Assembly: GCF_016583575.1 (NCBI RefSeq)
Contig: NZ_NRRG01000017.1
Span: 1 to 64,000, forward strand
DNA from: Thiocystis violacea
Lineage (GTDB): Bacteria > Pseudomonadota > Gammaproteobacteria > Chromatiales > Chromatiaceae
DNA: 64,000 nucleotides
Reading direction: 5' to 3'
Shown here: positions 28,260 to 37,499 of the stretch, one piece after another
How positions within the stretch are numbered: the first letter of the stretch is position 1
How the letters are laid out: each line of letters opens with the position of its first letter
Notes under the pieces: generated by a model
The model's input: the letters and a program-made list of their open reading frames with translations, nothing else
Told to the model about the DNA's origin: nothing
The model's database searches: none
Translations under genes and position numbers: made by a program

Positions 28260-29870
28260 TTAGCCGTCGCCAAGCTTCTGTTCGTACTCGTCACGAAAAT
28301 ATCTCAGGGTGCTCAAGACCGGATTCGGCGCCGTCTGGCCCAGTCCGCAGAGGCTGGTGGCCTGAACCACCTCGCAGAGTTCCTCCAGCAGGGTCAGATC
28401 CGCCTGGGTGCCCTGCGACCTGGTGATCTTGTCCAGGAGTCCATGCATCTGCTGCGTCCCGGCACGGCAGGGGATGCACTTGCCGCACGACTCGGTCATG
28501 CAGAACTCCATGAAATAGCGCGCGACGTCGACCATGCAGGAGCTGTCGTCCATCACGATCATGCCGCCGGAGCCCATCATGGTGCCGAGCGTCTTGAGGC
28601 TGTCGTAATCCACTGGAATATCCAGATGGGCCTCCGGGATGCAGCCGCCGGAGGGGCCGCCGGTCTGGACCGCCTTGAAGGCGCGCCCATCGGGGATGCC
28701 ACCGCCAATGACCTCGATGATGTCGCGCAATTTAGTGCCCATGGGCACCTCGATCAGCCCGGTGTTCTCGATCTTTCCGGCCAGGGCGAAGACCTTTGTC
28801 CCTTTCGATCGCTCGGTGCCGATGGAGGCGAACCAGTCGCCGCCCTCGCGGATGATGGGGGCGATGTTGGCGAAGGTCTCGACGTTGTTGATCAGGGTCG
28901 GACAGCCCCAGAGTCCGGACTCGGCGGGGTAGGGCGGGCGCGGGCGCGGCTGACCGCGCAGACCCTCGATGGAGGCCATGAGGGCGGTCTCCTCGCCGCA
29001 GACGAAGGCGCCGGCACCCAGTCGGATCTCGATCTCGAAAGCGAACTGGGTATCCGCGACCTTGCTGCCCAGGAAGCCGGCCCGTTTCGCCTTGCGGATC
29101 GCGGTCTGGAGCCGTTCCACGGCGAGCGGATACTCCGCGCGGACGTAGACATAGCCCTTGTTCGCTCCCACCGCGTAGGCCGCGATCGCCATGCCCTCAA
29201 GGATTCGATGCGGGTCGGACTCCAGCACGGCGCGGTCCATGAAGGCGCCCGGATCGCCCTCGTCGGCATTGCAGATCACGTATTTCTGACCGGCCGGCAT
29301 CTTGGCGATGGTCGACCACTTGAGGCCGGTCGGATAGCCGCCGCCGCCGCGTCCGCGCAGTCCGCTCGTGGTTATCTCGCGCAGCACATCGCCCGGCGTC
29401 ATCTCGCTCAGGGCCTGGACCAGGGCCGCGTAGCCGCCGACTGCCACGTAGCCCTTGAAGCTGTCCGGGTCGATGATCCCGGAGTTTTCCAGGACGATCC
29501 GCTGCTGGCGGGCGAAAAAGGGCTGGTCGGTCGGACAGCGCAGACGTTCGACCGGAGCGCCCCGCACACTGGCCATGATCTCGGGTGCGTCGGCGGCGGT
29601 CACGTCGCGATAGACCAGGGAATCGGCGAGATCGCTGTCCCGCTTGGCCACCGCGACCAGCGGGCCGGCGGAGCACAGCCCCATGCAGCCGACACCCTTG
29701 ACCTTGCAGGTGCCGCCTCCGTCTCCGCAGGCCTTGGTGAGCGCCTCCAGGACTGGCAGCGAGCCGGAGGACTGGCAGCTCGCCGCCACGCACACCCGCA
29801 CCTCGTGCTCGACATGCGCCTCCTCGGCGCGGTATTCGGCGGCCTTCTCGGCCAGATCTTCCAAGTGCAT
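28260..29870 (-). CDS. hoxF: Hydrogenase diaphorase subunit HoxF
   Basis: HoxF is the FMN and NAD-binding subunit (NuoF homologue) that reduces NAD with electrons from H2. The 536-residue product has an N-terminal thioredoxin-like [2Fe-2S] domain ([22 protein letters not shown]). The FMN/NAD region has [29 protein letters not shown] and [19 protein letters not shown]-terminal [4Fe-4S] motif reads [12 protein letters not shown] with a later cysteine in TSLCGLG. It begins one base after the hoxE stop. A 7-base tandem duplication (28252-28265) covers its stop codon. Confidence 0.96.
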   Translation of the reverse strand: MHLEDLAEKAAEYRAEEAHVEHEVRVCVAASCQSSGSLPVLEALTKACGDGGGTCKVKGVGCMGLCSAGPLVAVAKRDSDLADSLVYRDVTAADAPEIMASVRGAPVERLRCPTDQPFFARQQRIVLENSGIIDPDSFKGYVAVGGYAALVQALSEMTPGDVLREITTSGLRGRGGGGYPTGLKWSTIAKMPAGQKYVICNADEGDPGAFMDRAVLESDPHRILEGMAIAAYAVGANKGYVYVRAEYPLAVERLQTAIRKAKRAGFLGSKVADTQFAFEIEIRLGAGAFVCGEETALMASIEGLRGQPRPRPPYPAESGLWGCPTLINNVETFANIAPIIREGGDWFASIGTERSKGTKVFALAGKIENTGLIEVPMGTKLRDIIEVIGGGIPDGRAFKAVQTGGPSGGCIPEAHLDIPVDYDSLKTLGTMMGSGGMIVMDDSSCMVDVARYFMEFCMTESCGKCIPCRAGTQQMHGLLDKITRSQGTQADLTLLEELCEVVQATSLCGLGQTAPNPVLSTLRYFRDEYEQKLGDG

Positions 29871-29871
29871 G

Positions 29872-30366
29872 TCAGTTCAGCTCCTCTAGCGTGGCGACCA
29901 GGGTGTCCTTCACCTGCTTGCCGATCACCTCGCCATCCAGCACGACGGCGGGCGCCAGTCCGCAGGCGCCGACGCAGCGCGCCGTCAGCACGGACAGTCG
30001 GTCGTCCTCGGTCGTATCGCCGGGATTGACGCCGTAGCGCTCCTGGATTCCTTCCAACAGCGCTCCAGCCCCCTTGATATAGCAGGCGGTGCCGGTGCAG
30101 ACCACGCAGGCATGACGCCCCTTCGGCTTGAGCATGAAGATGTGGTAGAAGGTCGCGACGCCGAAGACCTTACTCAAGGGCAGGTCGAGCGAGGCGGCGA
30201 CGAACCGCAGCGAGGTCTCGTCGAGAAAGCCGAACGCATCCTGCACGCTGTGCAAAGTTTCGATCAGGGCGTGGCCCGTGTAGCCGTTACGGCGCATCGT
30301 GGCGTTGACGAGCTTCCAGCGCTTGTCGTCGCTGGGCAATGGCGGCTTGGCTTGCTGCACTGTCAT
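29872..30366 (-). CDS. hoxE: Hydrogenase diaphorase subunit HoxE
   Basis: HoxE is the NuoE-like [2Fe-2S] subunit found in bidirectional hydrogenases of cyanobacteria and purple sulfur bacteria. The 164 residues have the four ligands C90, C95, C131 and C135 ([24 protein letters not shown]). The start [10 protein letters not shown] has an excellent GGGAGGT ribosome binding site; a longer frame would add an unrelated leader. It is the first gene of hoxEF-x-x-UY-x-HW and diverges from pssA with a 137-base shared upstream region. I saw no convincing sigma-54 or sigma-70 site for it there. Confidence 0.94.
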   Translation of the reverse strand: MTVQQAKPPLPSDDKRWKLVNATMRRNGYTGHALIETLHSVQDAFGFLDETSLRFVAASLDLPLSKVFGVATFYHIFMLKPKGRHACVVCTGTACYIKGAGALLEGIQERYGVNPGDTTEDDRLSVLTARCVGACGLAPAVVLDGEVIGKQVKDTLVATLEELN

Positions 30367-30503
30367 GTCACCTCCCGAGGGTGGACGGTATTGACGCTCG
30401 CTGTCGATATGGCGTGCCTGGCTTGGGCGATTTGTCTTCGGCACCCGAGGGGCGCGGCGATACACTGGCCCGCCAGTTCCATCGATAACCGATACGCATC
30501 ACT

Positions 30504-31262
30504 ATGGACGAAACCCTTCCTCCCCGCAAAATACGACGCGGCATTTATCTGCTGCCCAACCTCTTCACGACCGCGGCCCTCTTCGCGGGCTTCTACGCCG
30601 TGCTGTCCGCCACGCAGGGGCGTTTCGAGGCCGCCGCGCTCGGGATCCTGGCCGCCATGGTCCTGGATGGCTTCGACGGACGGATCGCCCGGATCACCAA
30701 CACCCAGAGCGCCTTTGGCGCCGAGTATGACAGCCTTTCGGACATGGTCGCCTTTGGTGTCGCTCCGGCCCTGGTCGCCTACCATTGGGCCTTGGGCGGG
30801 CTGGGCAAGGTCGGTTGGCTGGCGGCCTTCGTCTACACCGCCGCCGCCGCCCTGCGTCTGGCTCGATTCAACACCCAGATCGGCATTGCCGACAAACGCT
30901 ATTTTCAGGGTCTCGCGAGCCCAGCGGCGGCGGCCATCATCGCCACCGGGATCTGGACCGCGAACGACCTGGGCATCGACGGGGCCAATGTGTCCTGGCT
31001 GGCCGCCTTCCTGACGGCCGGCGCCGGACTCCTGATGGTGAGCAATTTTCGCTATCTGAGCTTCAAGCAGCTCAACCTGCAGGGGCGGGTACCCTTTCTC
31101 CTGGCGGTCGCGGTGATGCTGGGCTTCGCCGTCGTTTACATCTATCCGCCGCTGGTGCTGTTCCTGCTGGCCTTGACCTATGCCGTTTCGGGTCCGGTCT
31201 GGACTCTGTCTCGACTGAGAAGGAGGGGCCGGGTACGTCGTCATCGGGATCCCGCGGCTTGA
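30504..31262 (+). CDS. pssA: CDP-diacylglycerol-serine O-phosphatidyltransferase
   Basis: PssA makes phosphatidylserine, the precursor of phosphatidylethanolamine. The 252-residue integral membrane protein carries the CDP-alcohol phosphotransferase motif D-G-x2-A-R-x8-G-x3-D-x3-D (DGRIARITNTQSAFGAEYD, then SLSD). About six hydrophobic segments follow. The C-terminus is Arg-rich. It is transcribed away from the hox operon. The 180 bases after it up to the terminator at 31451 show no gene. Confidence 0.94.
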   Translation: MDETLPPRKIRRGIYLLPNLFTTAALFAGFYAVLSATQGRFEAAALGILAAMVLDGFDGRIARITNTQSAFGAEYDSLSDMVAFGVAPALVAYHWALGGLGKVGWLAAFVYTAAAALRLARFNTQIGIADKRYFQGLASPAAAAIIATGIWTANDLGIDGANVSWLAAFLTAGAGLLMVSNFRYLSFKQLNLQGRVPFLLAVAVMLGFAVVYIYPPLVLFLLALTYAVSGPVWTLSRLRRRGRVRRHRDPAA

Positions 31263-31450
31263 GACGCGCGCGGGGCGATTCCGGGGCGATCGCCCTGGAT
31301 CGCCGAGTCCGTCCCCGGAGGTTCGATGGGTGGCTCTCGGGACGGTGATACCGATCGTCGTTGAAGTGCCGTCGTGTGAAGGCGGGCGCGGGTCGCGCCT
31401 GGCGAGAGTTCGCTGTTCGCCGGGCGTTCTGCCTGGTGAACACGCACAAA

Positions 31451-31482
31451 AAAAGACGCCGCATTTTCATGCGGCGTCTTTT
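31451..31482. terminator. Strong bidirectional terminator
   Basis: A 14-bp perfect stem, AAAAGACGCCGCAT (31451-31464), loop TTTC, ATGCGGCGTCTTTT (31469-31482). A-rich and T-rich flanks give a T-run on both strands. It ends the tRNA-Leu transcript on the minus strand and probably pssA on the plus strand. Confidence 0.9.
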
Positions 31483-31514
31483 TTGTTCTCGTCTTCGTGG
31501 GACGAGGGCGTGTT

Positions 31515-31601
31515 TGGTGCCGAGGAGAGGACTCGAACCTCCACGAGCTTTCGCTCACATGGACCTGAACCATGCGCGTCTACCAATTCCGCCACCTCGG
31601 C
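31515..31601 (-). tRNA. tRNA-Leu (anticodon CAG)
   Basis: An 87-base tRNA with the acceptor pair GCCGAGG/CCTCGGC, the T-arm GGTTCGAGTCC and a long variable arm. The anticodon loop TTCAGGT gives CAG. The 3' CCA is encoded. The long variable arm and anticodon make the Leu(CUG) assignment safe. A near-consensus promoter lies 42 bases upstream and a terminator 33 bases downstream. Confidence 0.97.
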
Positions 31602-31649
31602 AGTCACCGGGAACGCTTGCTTTAGCGATCCGTCCCCGGTGGAGCGCGA

Positions 31650-31678
31650 ATATTAGTGAGACAGCGCTGGCTTGTCAA
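31650..31678 (-). promoter_or_regulatory. Sigma-70 promoter of tRNA-Leu
   Basis: On the minus strand a perfect TTGACA (plus 31673-31678), a 17-base spacer and TAATAT (plus 31650-31655). Spacing to the tRNA 5' end is about 42 bases, enough for a short processed leader. Confidence 0.75.
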
Positions 31679-31717
31679 CGCTACACTTGGAACTTTATAG
31701 AACAACGATGAGTTCAA

Positions 31718-34165
31718 GTGACAAGACGTCGACAACCCACGGTAGCCAAGAGCGCGGATCCCCATCGCCAACGCGAGGCGAAGAAATACGCCAACCCCAT
31801 TCCGAGCCGGGAATTCATCCTTGAGACCCTGGCCAATCACGGCGCGCCCCTGTCGTTCGAGGAGGTGGTGGCGGCGCTGTCTCTGGTCGACGAGGAGGAT
31901 CTGGTCGCGCTTGAGCGTCGGCTCGGCGCCATGGTCCGGGATGGGCAATTGGTCCGCAATCGCAACCAGGCCTTCTGTCCGGTCAACAAGCGCGACCTGA
32001 TCGCCGGGCGGGTCATCGGTCACCCGGACGGTTTCGGTTTCGTGAGGCCCGACGAGGGCGGCGACGATCTTTATCTCTATCCCAAGGAGATGCGCGCGCT
32101 GTTCCATGGCGATCGGGTCGTGGTGCGGGTGAGCGGTCTCGACCGGCGGGGACGGCTGGAAGGGGCGGTGGTCGAGATTCTGGAGCGCAACACCCGGACC
32201 GTGGTGGGTCGTCTCTACAAGGAAAGCGGCGTCGGCTTCGTGATGCCGGACAACAAGCGTCTGACGCACGACATCATCATTCCGAGCGACCGCATCGCGG
32301 GTGCCGAGCAGGGGCAGATCGTGGTCGCCGAGATCACCGATCAGCCCACTAAACGCACCCAACCCATCGGGCGCATCGCGGAGGTGCTCGGCAGTCACAT
32401 GGGGCCGGGCATGGAGACGGATATCGCGATCCGCACCCATGACCTGCCGGTGGCCTGGCCGGCGGAGGTCGAGGAGGAAATCGCCGGGCTGCGGGCCGAG
32501 GTGCCGGAGGAGGCCAAGGTCGGGCGCTTTGATCTGCGCGCCCTGCCGCTGGTGACCATCGATGGGGCCGACGCGCGGGACTTCGACGACGCCGTCTATT
32601 GCGAGCGCAAGCCCAAGGGTTGGAAGCTCCTGGTCTCGATCGCCGATGTGTCCAGCTATGTCCGTCCCGGAACCGCGCTGGATCGGGAGGCGCAGTCGCG
32701 CGGCAACTCGGTCTATTTCCCGGATCGGGTCATTCCCATGCTGCCGGAGATCCTCTCCAACGGGCTCTGTTCGCTGAATCCCCATGTGGACCGGCTCTGC
32801 ATGACCGCCGAGCTCTACATCAACCAGGAAGGCAAGGTCACGCGCACCCGCTTCTTCGAGGCCGTGATGCGCTCCCAGGCCCGGCTGACCTACGATCAGG
32901 TCGCGGCCATGGTGGTGGATGGCGACGGCGATCTCTGCGCCGAGTTCGCGGAGGTGCTGCCGCATCTGCACGAGCTTTATCAGCTCTTCCAGGTGCTTCA
33001 TGCCGCGCGGGCCGAGCGTGGCGCCATCGATTTCGACACCACCGAGACCAAGTTCGAATTCAACGATCTGGGTCGCATCCAGGCGGTCGTGCCGCTGGTG
33101 CGCAACGATGCCCACAAGCTCATCGAGGAATGCATGCTGGCCGCCAACGTGGCGGCGGCCCGTCACTTCCAGCGCAAGCGCATCCCGGCGGTCTATCGCA
33201 TCCATGAGACGCCGAGCGAGGAGAAGCTGACCGATCTGCGCGAGTTCCTCGGCCAGTTGGCCCTGAAGCTGCCGGGCGGACCCAAGCCCACGGCCGCCGA
33301 TTACGCCGAGCTGCTGCGCCAGGTCAAGGATCGTCCGGATCGGCGCCTGATCCAGGCGGTGCTCCTGCGTTCCATGCAGCAGGCCATGTACAGCTCCGAC
33401 AACGCCGGACACTTCGGGCTGGCGTTCGACGCCTATACCCACTTCACCTCGCCCATCCGCCGCTATCCGGATCTCATGGTCCATCGGATCATCAAGCATC
33501 TGCTCGCGGGCGGCACCTCGGCGGATCTGGACTATTCCAAGATCGATCTGCAACAGATGGCCGAGCAGTGCTCCGGCACCGAGCGGCGCGCCGACGAGGC
33601 GACCCGCGACGCCGAGGATTGGCTCAAGTGCGAGTTCATGCAGGACAAGCTGGGCGAGAAGTTCGAGGGCACCATCACCAGCGTCAACTCCTTCGGCATC
33701 TTCGTCGAGCTCGACGAGATCTACGTGGATGGCCTGGTGCATATCACGGCGCTGGACAATGACTTCTACCACTTCGACCCCATCGGACATCGTCTGCATG
33801 GCGAGCGCACGGGCACCGTCTATCGGCTGGGCGATCGGTTGAAGATCCAGGTGGCCGCGGTCAATCTGGACGATCGCAAGATCGACTTCGTATTGGCCGA
33901 ACCCGCCGCCAAGAGTGGTCCGCCGAAGGGCCGGTCCGGCGATCGGCGGCCACAGGAGTCGGCGGGGTCGAAGCCAGCCAAGGCCAGGCCGGCCCAAGGC
34001 CAAAAAACGGCCCAGCCTAACAAGCCGGCCCAGGGCCGCAAGCCGGCCGAGCCCAACAAGCCAGCCGATGTCAAACCGGCCGATGCCAAGCCAGCAGGGA
34101 CCAAGAAGCCGCGTTCCAGGTCCAGGCGTCGGCGTTCCACTCCGGGTTCCGACACGCAGGGCTGA
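31718..34165 (+). CDS. rnr: Ribonuclease R
   Basis: RNase R is a processive 3'-5' exoribonuclease that degrades structured RNA. The 815 residues include an N-terminal helix-turn-helix (about 25-85), cold-shock domains and the RNB catalytic domain with DGADARDFDDAV (282-293). Later come the TSPIRRYPDLMVHR segment and an S1 domain (about 645-730). The last 80 residues are a low-complexity Lys/Pro/Ala tail of repeated KPA/NKPA units ending in an Arg/Ser-rich basic patch. The start codon is GTG 31718; the nearby ATG at 31708 is out of frame. rlmB follows after one base, the standard rnr-rlmB pair. Confidence 0.95.
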   Translation: MTRRRQPTVAKSADPHRQREAKKYANPIPSREFILETLANHGAPLSFEEVVAALSLVDEEDLVALERRLGAMVRDGQLVRNRNQAFCPVNKRDLIAGRVIGHPDGFGFVRPDEGGDDLYLYPKEMRALFHGDRVVVRVSGLDRRGRLEGAVVEILERNTRTVVGRLYKESGVGFVMPDNKRLTHDIIIPSDRIAGAEQGQIVVAEITDQPTKRTQPIGRIAEVLGSHMGPGMETDIAIRTHDLPVAWPAEVEEEIAGLRAEVPEEAKVGRFDLRALPLVTIDGADARDFDDAVYCERKPKGWKLLVSIADVSSYVRPGTALDREAQSRGNSVYFPDRVIPMLPEILSNGLCSLNPHVDRLCMTAELYINQEGKVTRTRFFEAVMRSQARLTYDQVAAMVVDGDGDLCAEFAEVLPHLHELYQLFQVLHAARAERGAIDFDTTETKFEFNDLGRIQAVVPLVRNDAHKLIEECMLAANVAAARHFQRKRIPAVYRIHETPSEEKLTDLREFLGQLALKLPGGPKPTAADYAELLRQVKDRPDRRLIQAVLLRSMQQAMYSSDNAGHFGLAFDAYTHFTSPIRRYPDLMVHRIIKHLLAGGTSADLDYSKIDLQQMAEQCSGTERRADEATRDAEDWLKCEFMQDKLGEKFEGTITSVNSFGIFVELDEIYVDGLVHITALDNDFYHFDPIGHRLHGERTGTVYRLGDRLKIQVAAVNLDDRKIDFVLAEPAAKSGPPKGRSGDRRPQESAGSKPAKARPAQGQKTAQPNKPAQGRKPAEPNKPADVKPADAKPAGTKKPRSRSRRRRSTPGSDTQG

Positions 34166-34166
34166 G

Positions 34167-34916
34167 ATGAAGGAGGATCTCGCCCCGGTCTTCGGGATTC
34201 ACAGCGTCCGCGCGGCGCTCAAGCATGGTCCGGAAGGGGTGGACGCGGTCTGGCTGGAGCGTGGCCGACGCGACCGTCGTTTGGCCGAGCTGGCCGAATT
34301 GACGCGGGGCGCCGGTATCCGGCGGCTCCAGGTGGATCGGGATGAACTGGATCGGGCCGCCGCTGGGGCCAATCATCAGGGCGCCCTGGCTTGGGTGAGG
34401 ATTCCGGCGGCCCGCGCCGAGCCGGAGCTGAAGCGACTGCTGGACGTCCTGGAAGCGCCGCCGTTCCTTCTTTTGCTCGACGAGGTGCAGGATCCGCACA
34501 ATCTCGGTGCCTGTCTGCGGACCGCCGAGGCCGCCGGCGCCCAGGCCGTGATCGCGCCCAAGGATAACGCCGTCGGCCTGACCCCCGTGGTCTGCAAGGT
34601 CGCGAGCGGCGCCGCCGAGACCCTGCCCTATTTTCAGGTCACCAATCTGGCCCGCGTCATGGACAGCCTCAAGGAGCGCGGGATCTGGCTGATCGGCACG
34701 GCTGGCGAGGCCACCGATGAAGTCTACGCCGCCGATCTGACCGGCCCGCTCGGGCTGGTCATGGGCAGCGAGGGCGGCGGACTGCGGCGTCTGACGCGCG
34801 AGCGTTGCGATCGCCTGGTTCGACTGCCGATGCGTGGTCAGGTCGAGAGCCTGAACGTCTCGGTCGCCGCCGGCGTTTGTCTCTACGAGGCGTTGCGGCA
34901 GCGACGAGGCCGCTAG
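34167..34916 (+). CDS. rlmB: 23S rRNA (guanosine-2'-O-)-methyltransferase RlmB
   Basis: RlmB methylates G2251 of 23S rRNA. The 249-residue SpoU-family protein has an N-terminal substrate domain (PVFGIHSVRAAL) and the knotted catalytic domain. The three motifs are LLDEVQDPHNLGACLRTAEA, LGLVMGSEGGGLRRL and MRGQVESLNVSVAAGVCLYE. ATG 34167 lies one base after the rnr stop; longer upstream frames overlap rnr. A hairpin follows at 34919. Confidence 0.95.
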   Translation: MKEDLAPVFGIHSVRAALKHGPEGVDAVWLERGRRDRRLAELAELTRGAGIRRLQVDRDELDRAAAGANHQGALAWVRIPAARAEPELKRLLDVLEAPPFLLLLDEVQDPHNLGACLRTAEAAGAQAVIAPKDNAVGLTPVVCKVASGAAETLPYFQVTNLARVMDSLKERGIWLIGTAGEATDEVYAADLTGPLGLVMGSEGGGLRRLTRERCDRLVRLPMRGQVESLNVSVAAGVCLYEALRQRRGR

Positions 34917-34918
34917 CT

Positions 34919-34945
34919 CCTCATTCCGTATTAAGCGGAATGAGG
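34919..34945. terminator. Hairpin between rlmB and the convergent parE gene
   Basis: CCTCATTCCG (34919-34928), loop TATTAAG, CGGAATGAGG (34936-34945): a 10-bp perfect stem. The loop contains the TAA stop of the minus-strand toxin gene. There is no T-run on either strand, so it may act as an RNA end-stabilising hairpin rather than a strong terminator. Confidence 0.55.
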
Positions 34946-35245
34946 TTCCGGCGTCTCCTGATCGTCACGGGGTCGCCCGTCATGGACTACCGCGAGCAGA
35001 TGAATATCCTCGCCCTGACGTTCGTAGAGGACGCGGAATCCTTGAATGCCATGTCCCCGGACGCCGTGCCGATCGAATTCTGGCGATGGCTGGTCGCCCG
35101 CGGAGCGGGCGCGCAACTGTTCGCTGTCCTGGAAGATCCGTTCGACCAGTCGTTTGGCGTGGATGCGGGAGTCGCGTGCGACCAAGGTCGCGATGGCCTC
35201 GATGTCGTCGAGCGCGGCGCGCGACCAGATCAGCTCTCCAGCCAT
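34931..35245 (-). CDS. ParE/RelE-superfamily toxin
   Basis: The 104-residue basic protein has the ParE pattern: IWSRAALDDIEAIATLVARD, AKRLVERIFQDSEQL, a GIQGFRVLYERQGEDIHLLA strand pair, then VVHDGRP. ParE toxins poison gyrase, while RelE relatives cleave mRNA at the ribosome; which applies is not decided by sequence alone. The antitoxin gene is upstream and overlaps by 16 bases, the normal order and coupling. The hairpin at 34919-34945 covers its stop. Confidence 0.85.
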   Translation of the reverse strand: MAGELIWSRAALDDIEAIATLVARDSRIHAKRLVERIFQDSEQLRARSAGDQPSPEFDRHGVRGHGIQGFRVLYERQGEDIHLLAVVHDGRPRDDQETPEPHSA

Positions 35246-35418
35246 CGATCCAGCCGCTGCTTGGCTTCGGCGTTGAGATAGGCGCGGCCCTGGGCAATGT
35301 CATCGCGTCCGTGGCCGACCTTCTCCATGAGGTAGAGCTGATACTGGATGTCTTCCAGTGTGCAGTCGTCGGGGAGTCGTCGCAGCAGTTCGGCCACTGC
35401 CTGTTTCGCGTTGCGCAT
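35230..35418 (-). CDS. Antitoxin of the ParE-type module
   Basis: The 62-residue protein begins MRNAKQAVAELLRRLPDDC, then DIQYQLYLMEKVGHGRDDIAQG, and ends LNAEAKQRLDRWLES. It lacks a clear DNA-binding N-terminus but matches the short helical antitoxins paired with ParE (the DIQYQLYLxEKVxxGLxDIxxGR pattern). The 16-base overlap with the toxin gene supports its role. It should neutralise the toxin through its C-terminal helix. Confidence 0.8.
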   Translation of the reverse strand: MRNAKQAVAELLRRLPDDCTLEDIQYQLYLMEKVGHGRDDIAQGRAYLNAEAKQRLDRWLES

Positions 35419-35522
35419 GGCCCGGGTTCTCTTGAGTTCGATCCTGCCCGCACACTAAGCCCGGCCCGTGGCGAGATCAAGCGTCGTTCGGCCGCTGACC
35501 GTCAGGGGCGCGTCGCGGAGCA

Positions 35523-35894
35523 TCAAAGCCATTTGGGGATCAGGATCAAGGCCCAGATCAGGATACAGAAGGCGATGCTGGAGAAGACGGCGGCGGAGGC
35601 GATGTCCTTGGCGCGGCCCGATAATTCGTGCCGCTCTAGGCCAATGCGGTCGACGTTGGCCTCGATGGCGGAGTTGAGCAGTTCCACGATGGGTACCATC
35701 AGGAGACTGCCGACCAGCATGGCGCGCTCCACCGGGGTTTCGCCCAGCCACAGGCCCAGGGGAACCAGGGGGATGAGCAGAAACACCTCTTGCCGGAAGG
35801 CCTCCTCCAGCTCGAAGCAGGCCTTGAAGCCTTTCATCGAGTAACCGAAGGCGCGGACCACGCGGCCCCATCCCCTGACGTTATTATTGGCCAT
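35523..35894 (-). CDS. dgkA: Diacylglycerol kinase
   Basis: DgkA phosphorylates diacylglycerol in the inner membrane, recycling lipid from envelope glycan synthesis. The 123-residue protein has three transmembrane helices and the signature [20 protein letters not shown]. The catalytic Glu ([10 protein letters not shown]) is near residue 30. It overlaps the gcvPB stop by 11 bases, so it is probably transcribed with gcvPB although the functions are unrelated. Confidence 0.95.
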   Translation of the reverse strand: MANNNVRGWGRVVRAFGYSMKGFKACFELEEAFRQEVFLLIPLVPLGLWLGETPVERAMLVGSLLMVPIVELLNSAIEANVDRIGLERHELSGRAKDIASAAVFSSIAFCILIWALILIPKWL

Positions 35895-37356
35895 GGGTGT
35901 TCTCGATCCCGGCGGGTTTCCACGCCAGGTCTAACTGACGCGCGGCGCGCACGTCGTCGAGCCGGCGCACTGGCATGGTGTGGGGCGCGTCCCTGACCTT
36001 GTCCGGCTCCTCATGCGCCTCGCGGCGGATGGCGATCATGGCCTCAACGAAGCCGTCGAGGTCTTCCTTGCTCTCGGTCTCGGTGGGCTCGATCAGGAGG
36101 CACTCCGGCACCAGCAGCGGAAAGTAGGTGGTCGGGGCGTGATAGCCGTAATCCAGCAGGCGCTTGGCGAAGTCCATGGCGTTGACACCCAGTTCCCTGG
36201 CCTCGCGCTTGAGTGTGACGATGAACTCGTGGCTGGCGCGGCGCTCCGGGTAGGCGGCCTCGAAGCCGGCCTCCCGCAGTCGGGCCATCAGATAGTTGGC
36301 ATTGAGCGTGGCGAAATCCGCCACCCGGCCCATGCCCTCGCGTCCGAGCATCCGGGCATAGACATAGGCGCGCAGCAGGATGCCCATGTTGCCGCCGAAG
36401 GCGGTGAGTCGGCCGATGCTCTCCGGGCGTTCCGCTTCAGCCAGCCACTGGTATTCGTCACCATCGAAACTGATCAGAGGCACCGGGAGATAGGGCTCCA
36501 AGCGCTTGGAAACGCCCACTGGACCCGCGCCCGGACCGCCGCCGCCGTGGGGCGTGGAGAAGGTCTTGTGCAGATTCATGTGGATGACGTCGAAACCCAT
36601 GTCGCCCGGCCGGACCTTGCCGAGGATGGCGTTGAGATTGGCGCCGTCGTAATAGAGCAGACCGCCGGCCTCGTGGACCGCGCGCGCGATCGCCTGGATG
36701 TTGCGATCGAAGACGCCGACCGTGCTGGGATTGGTGAGCATGATGCCGGCGGTTTGTGGACCCACGGCGGCGCGCAGGGCCGCGAGATCGACATCGCCGT
36801 CAGGGCCGGTCGGAATCTCGCGGACCTTGAAGCCGCACATCACGGCCGAGGCCGGATTGGTGCCGTGCGCGGCGTCCGGAACCAGGATCTCGGTGCGCGC
36901 CAGATCGCCGCGCGCGCGGTGGTAGGCGCGGATCATGGCGACGCCCGCGAATTCGCCCTGTGCCCCGGCCGAGGGAGCGAGCGAGACCGCGTGCATGCCC
37001 GTGACCGCCTTGAGTATCTCTTGCAGGTCGAAAAGACAGGCCATGAGTCCCTGGCCGTGGGTCTCCGGCGCGAGCGGATGACGCGCCAGGAAGCCGGGCA
37101 GCATCGCCAGGCTGTTACAGGCCCTCGGGTTGTACTTCATGGTGCAGGAGCCGAGGGGGTAGAAATGGGTGTCGATCGAGAAGTTTTTTTGCGACAGCCG
37201 GGTGTAATGACGCACCGCCTGCATCTCCGAGACCTCCGGCAGGGCGGGGCGCGTGCGTCGCCGCAGCCCCTCGGGGATGTCGGTCGCCTCGGGCGGATGC
37301 AGCGGGGCCTGGGCGGTGGCGCGGCGGCCGGTTCGGGATTGGTCTTGGATCAGCAT
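35884..37356 (-). CDS. gcvPB: Glycine dehydrogenase (decarboxylating) subunit 2
   Basis: GcvPB is half of the split P-protein of the glycine cleavage system and carries the PLP lysine ([17 protein letters not shown]). The 490-residue product also shows [27 protein letters not shown] and [10 protein letters not shown]. Its partner GcvPA lies at 39826-41226, separated by three unrelated genes, whereas the two are usually adjacent. The first 40 residues include a non-conserved Arg-rich leader, so the true start could be a little later. Confidence 0.95.
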   Translation of the reverse strand: MLIQDQSRTGRRATAQAPLHPPEATDIPEGLRRRTRPALPEVSEMQAVRHYTRLSQKNFSIDTHFYPLGSCTMKYNPRACNSLAMLPGFLARHPLAPETHGQGLMACLFDLQEILKAVTGMHAVSLAPSAGAQGEFAGVAMIRAYHRARGDLARTEILVPDAAHGTNPASAVMCGFKVREIPTGPDGDVDLAALRAAVGPQTAGIMLTNPSTVGVFDRNIQAIARAVHEAGGLLYYDGANLNAILGKVRPGDMGFDVIHMNLHKTFSTPHGGGGPGAGPVGVSKRLEPYLPVPLISFDGDEYQWLAEAERPESIGRLTAFGGNMGILLRAYVYARMLGREGMGRVADFATLNANYLMARLREAGFEAAYPERRASHEFIVTLKREARELGVNAMDFAKRLLDYGYHAPTTYFPLLVPECLLIEPTETESKEDLDGFVEAMIAIRREAHEEPDKVRDAPHTMPVRRLDDVRAARQLDLAWKPAGIENTHGQ

Positions 37357-37499
37357 GGCGATGAGATTTGTCCAATCAGAAAAATGTTATTACAAAAGCG
37401 CATCACATTGGTCAGATTCGATCTGCGTTCGGCAGTGAACCGGGGGAAAGTGCGTTATAAGCTGATGACGATTTTGCCTGCTTCATACCTTTTGTCAGG

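Noticed and set aside
28443-30029. 528-codon open frame on the plus strand
   Set aside because: Antisense shadow of hoxF; no motifs and no ribosome site.
30367-30503. Sigma-54 promoter for the hox operon
   Set aside because: A GGCAC appears on the minus strand but the matching GC element at the required spacing does not.
31622-34003. 793-codon open frame on the minus strand
   Set aside because: It mirrors rnr codons; the translation is His/Asp/Gly-rich nonsense, while rnr carries all domains.
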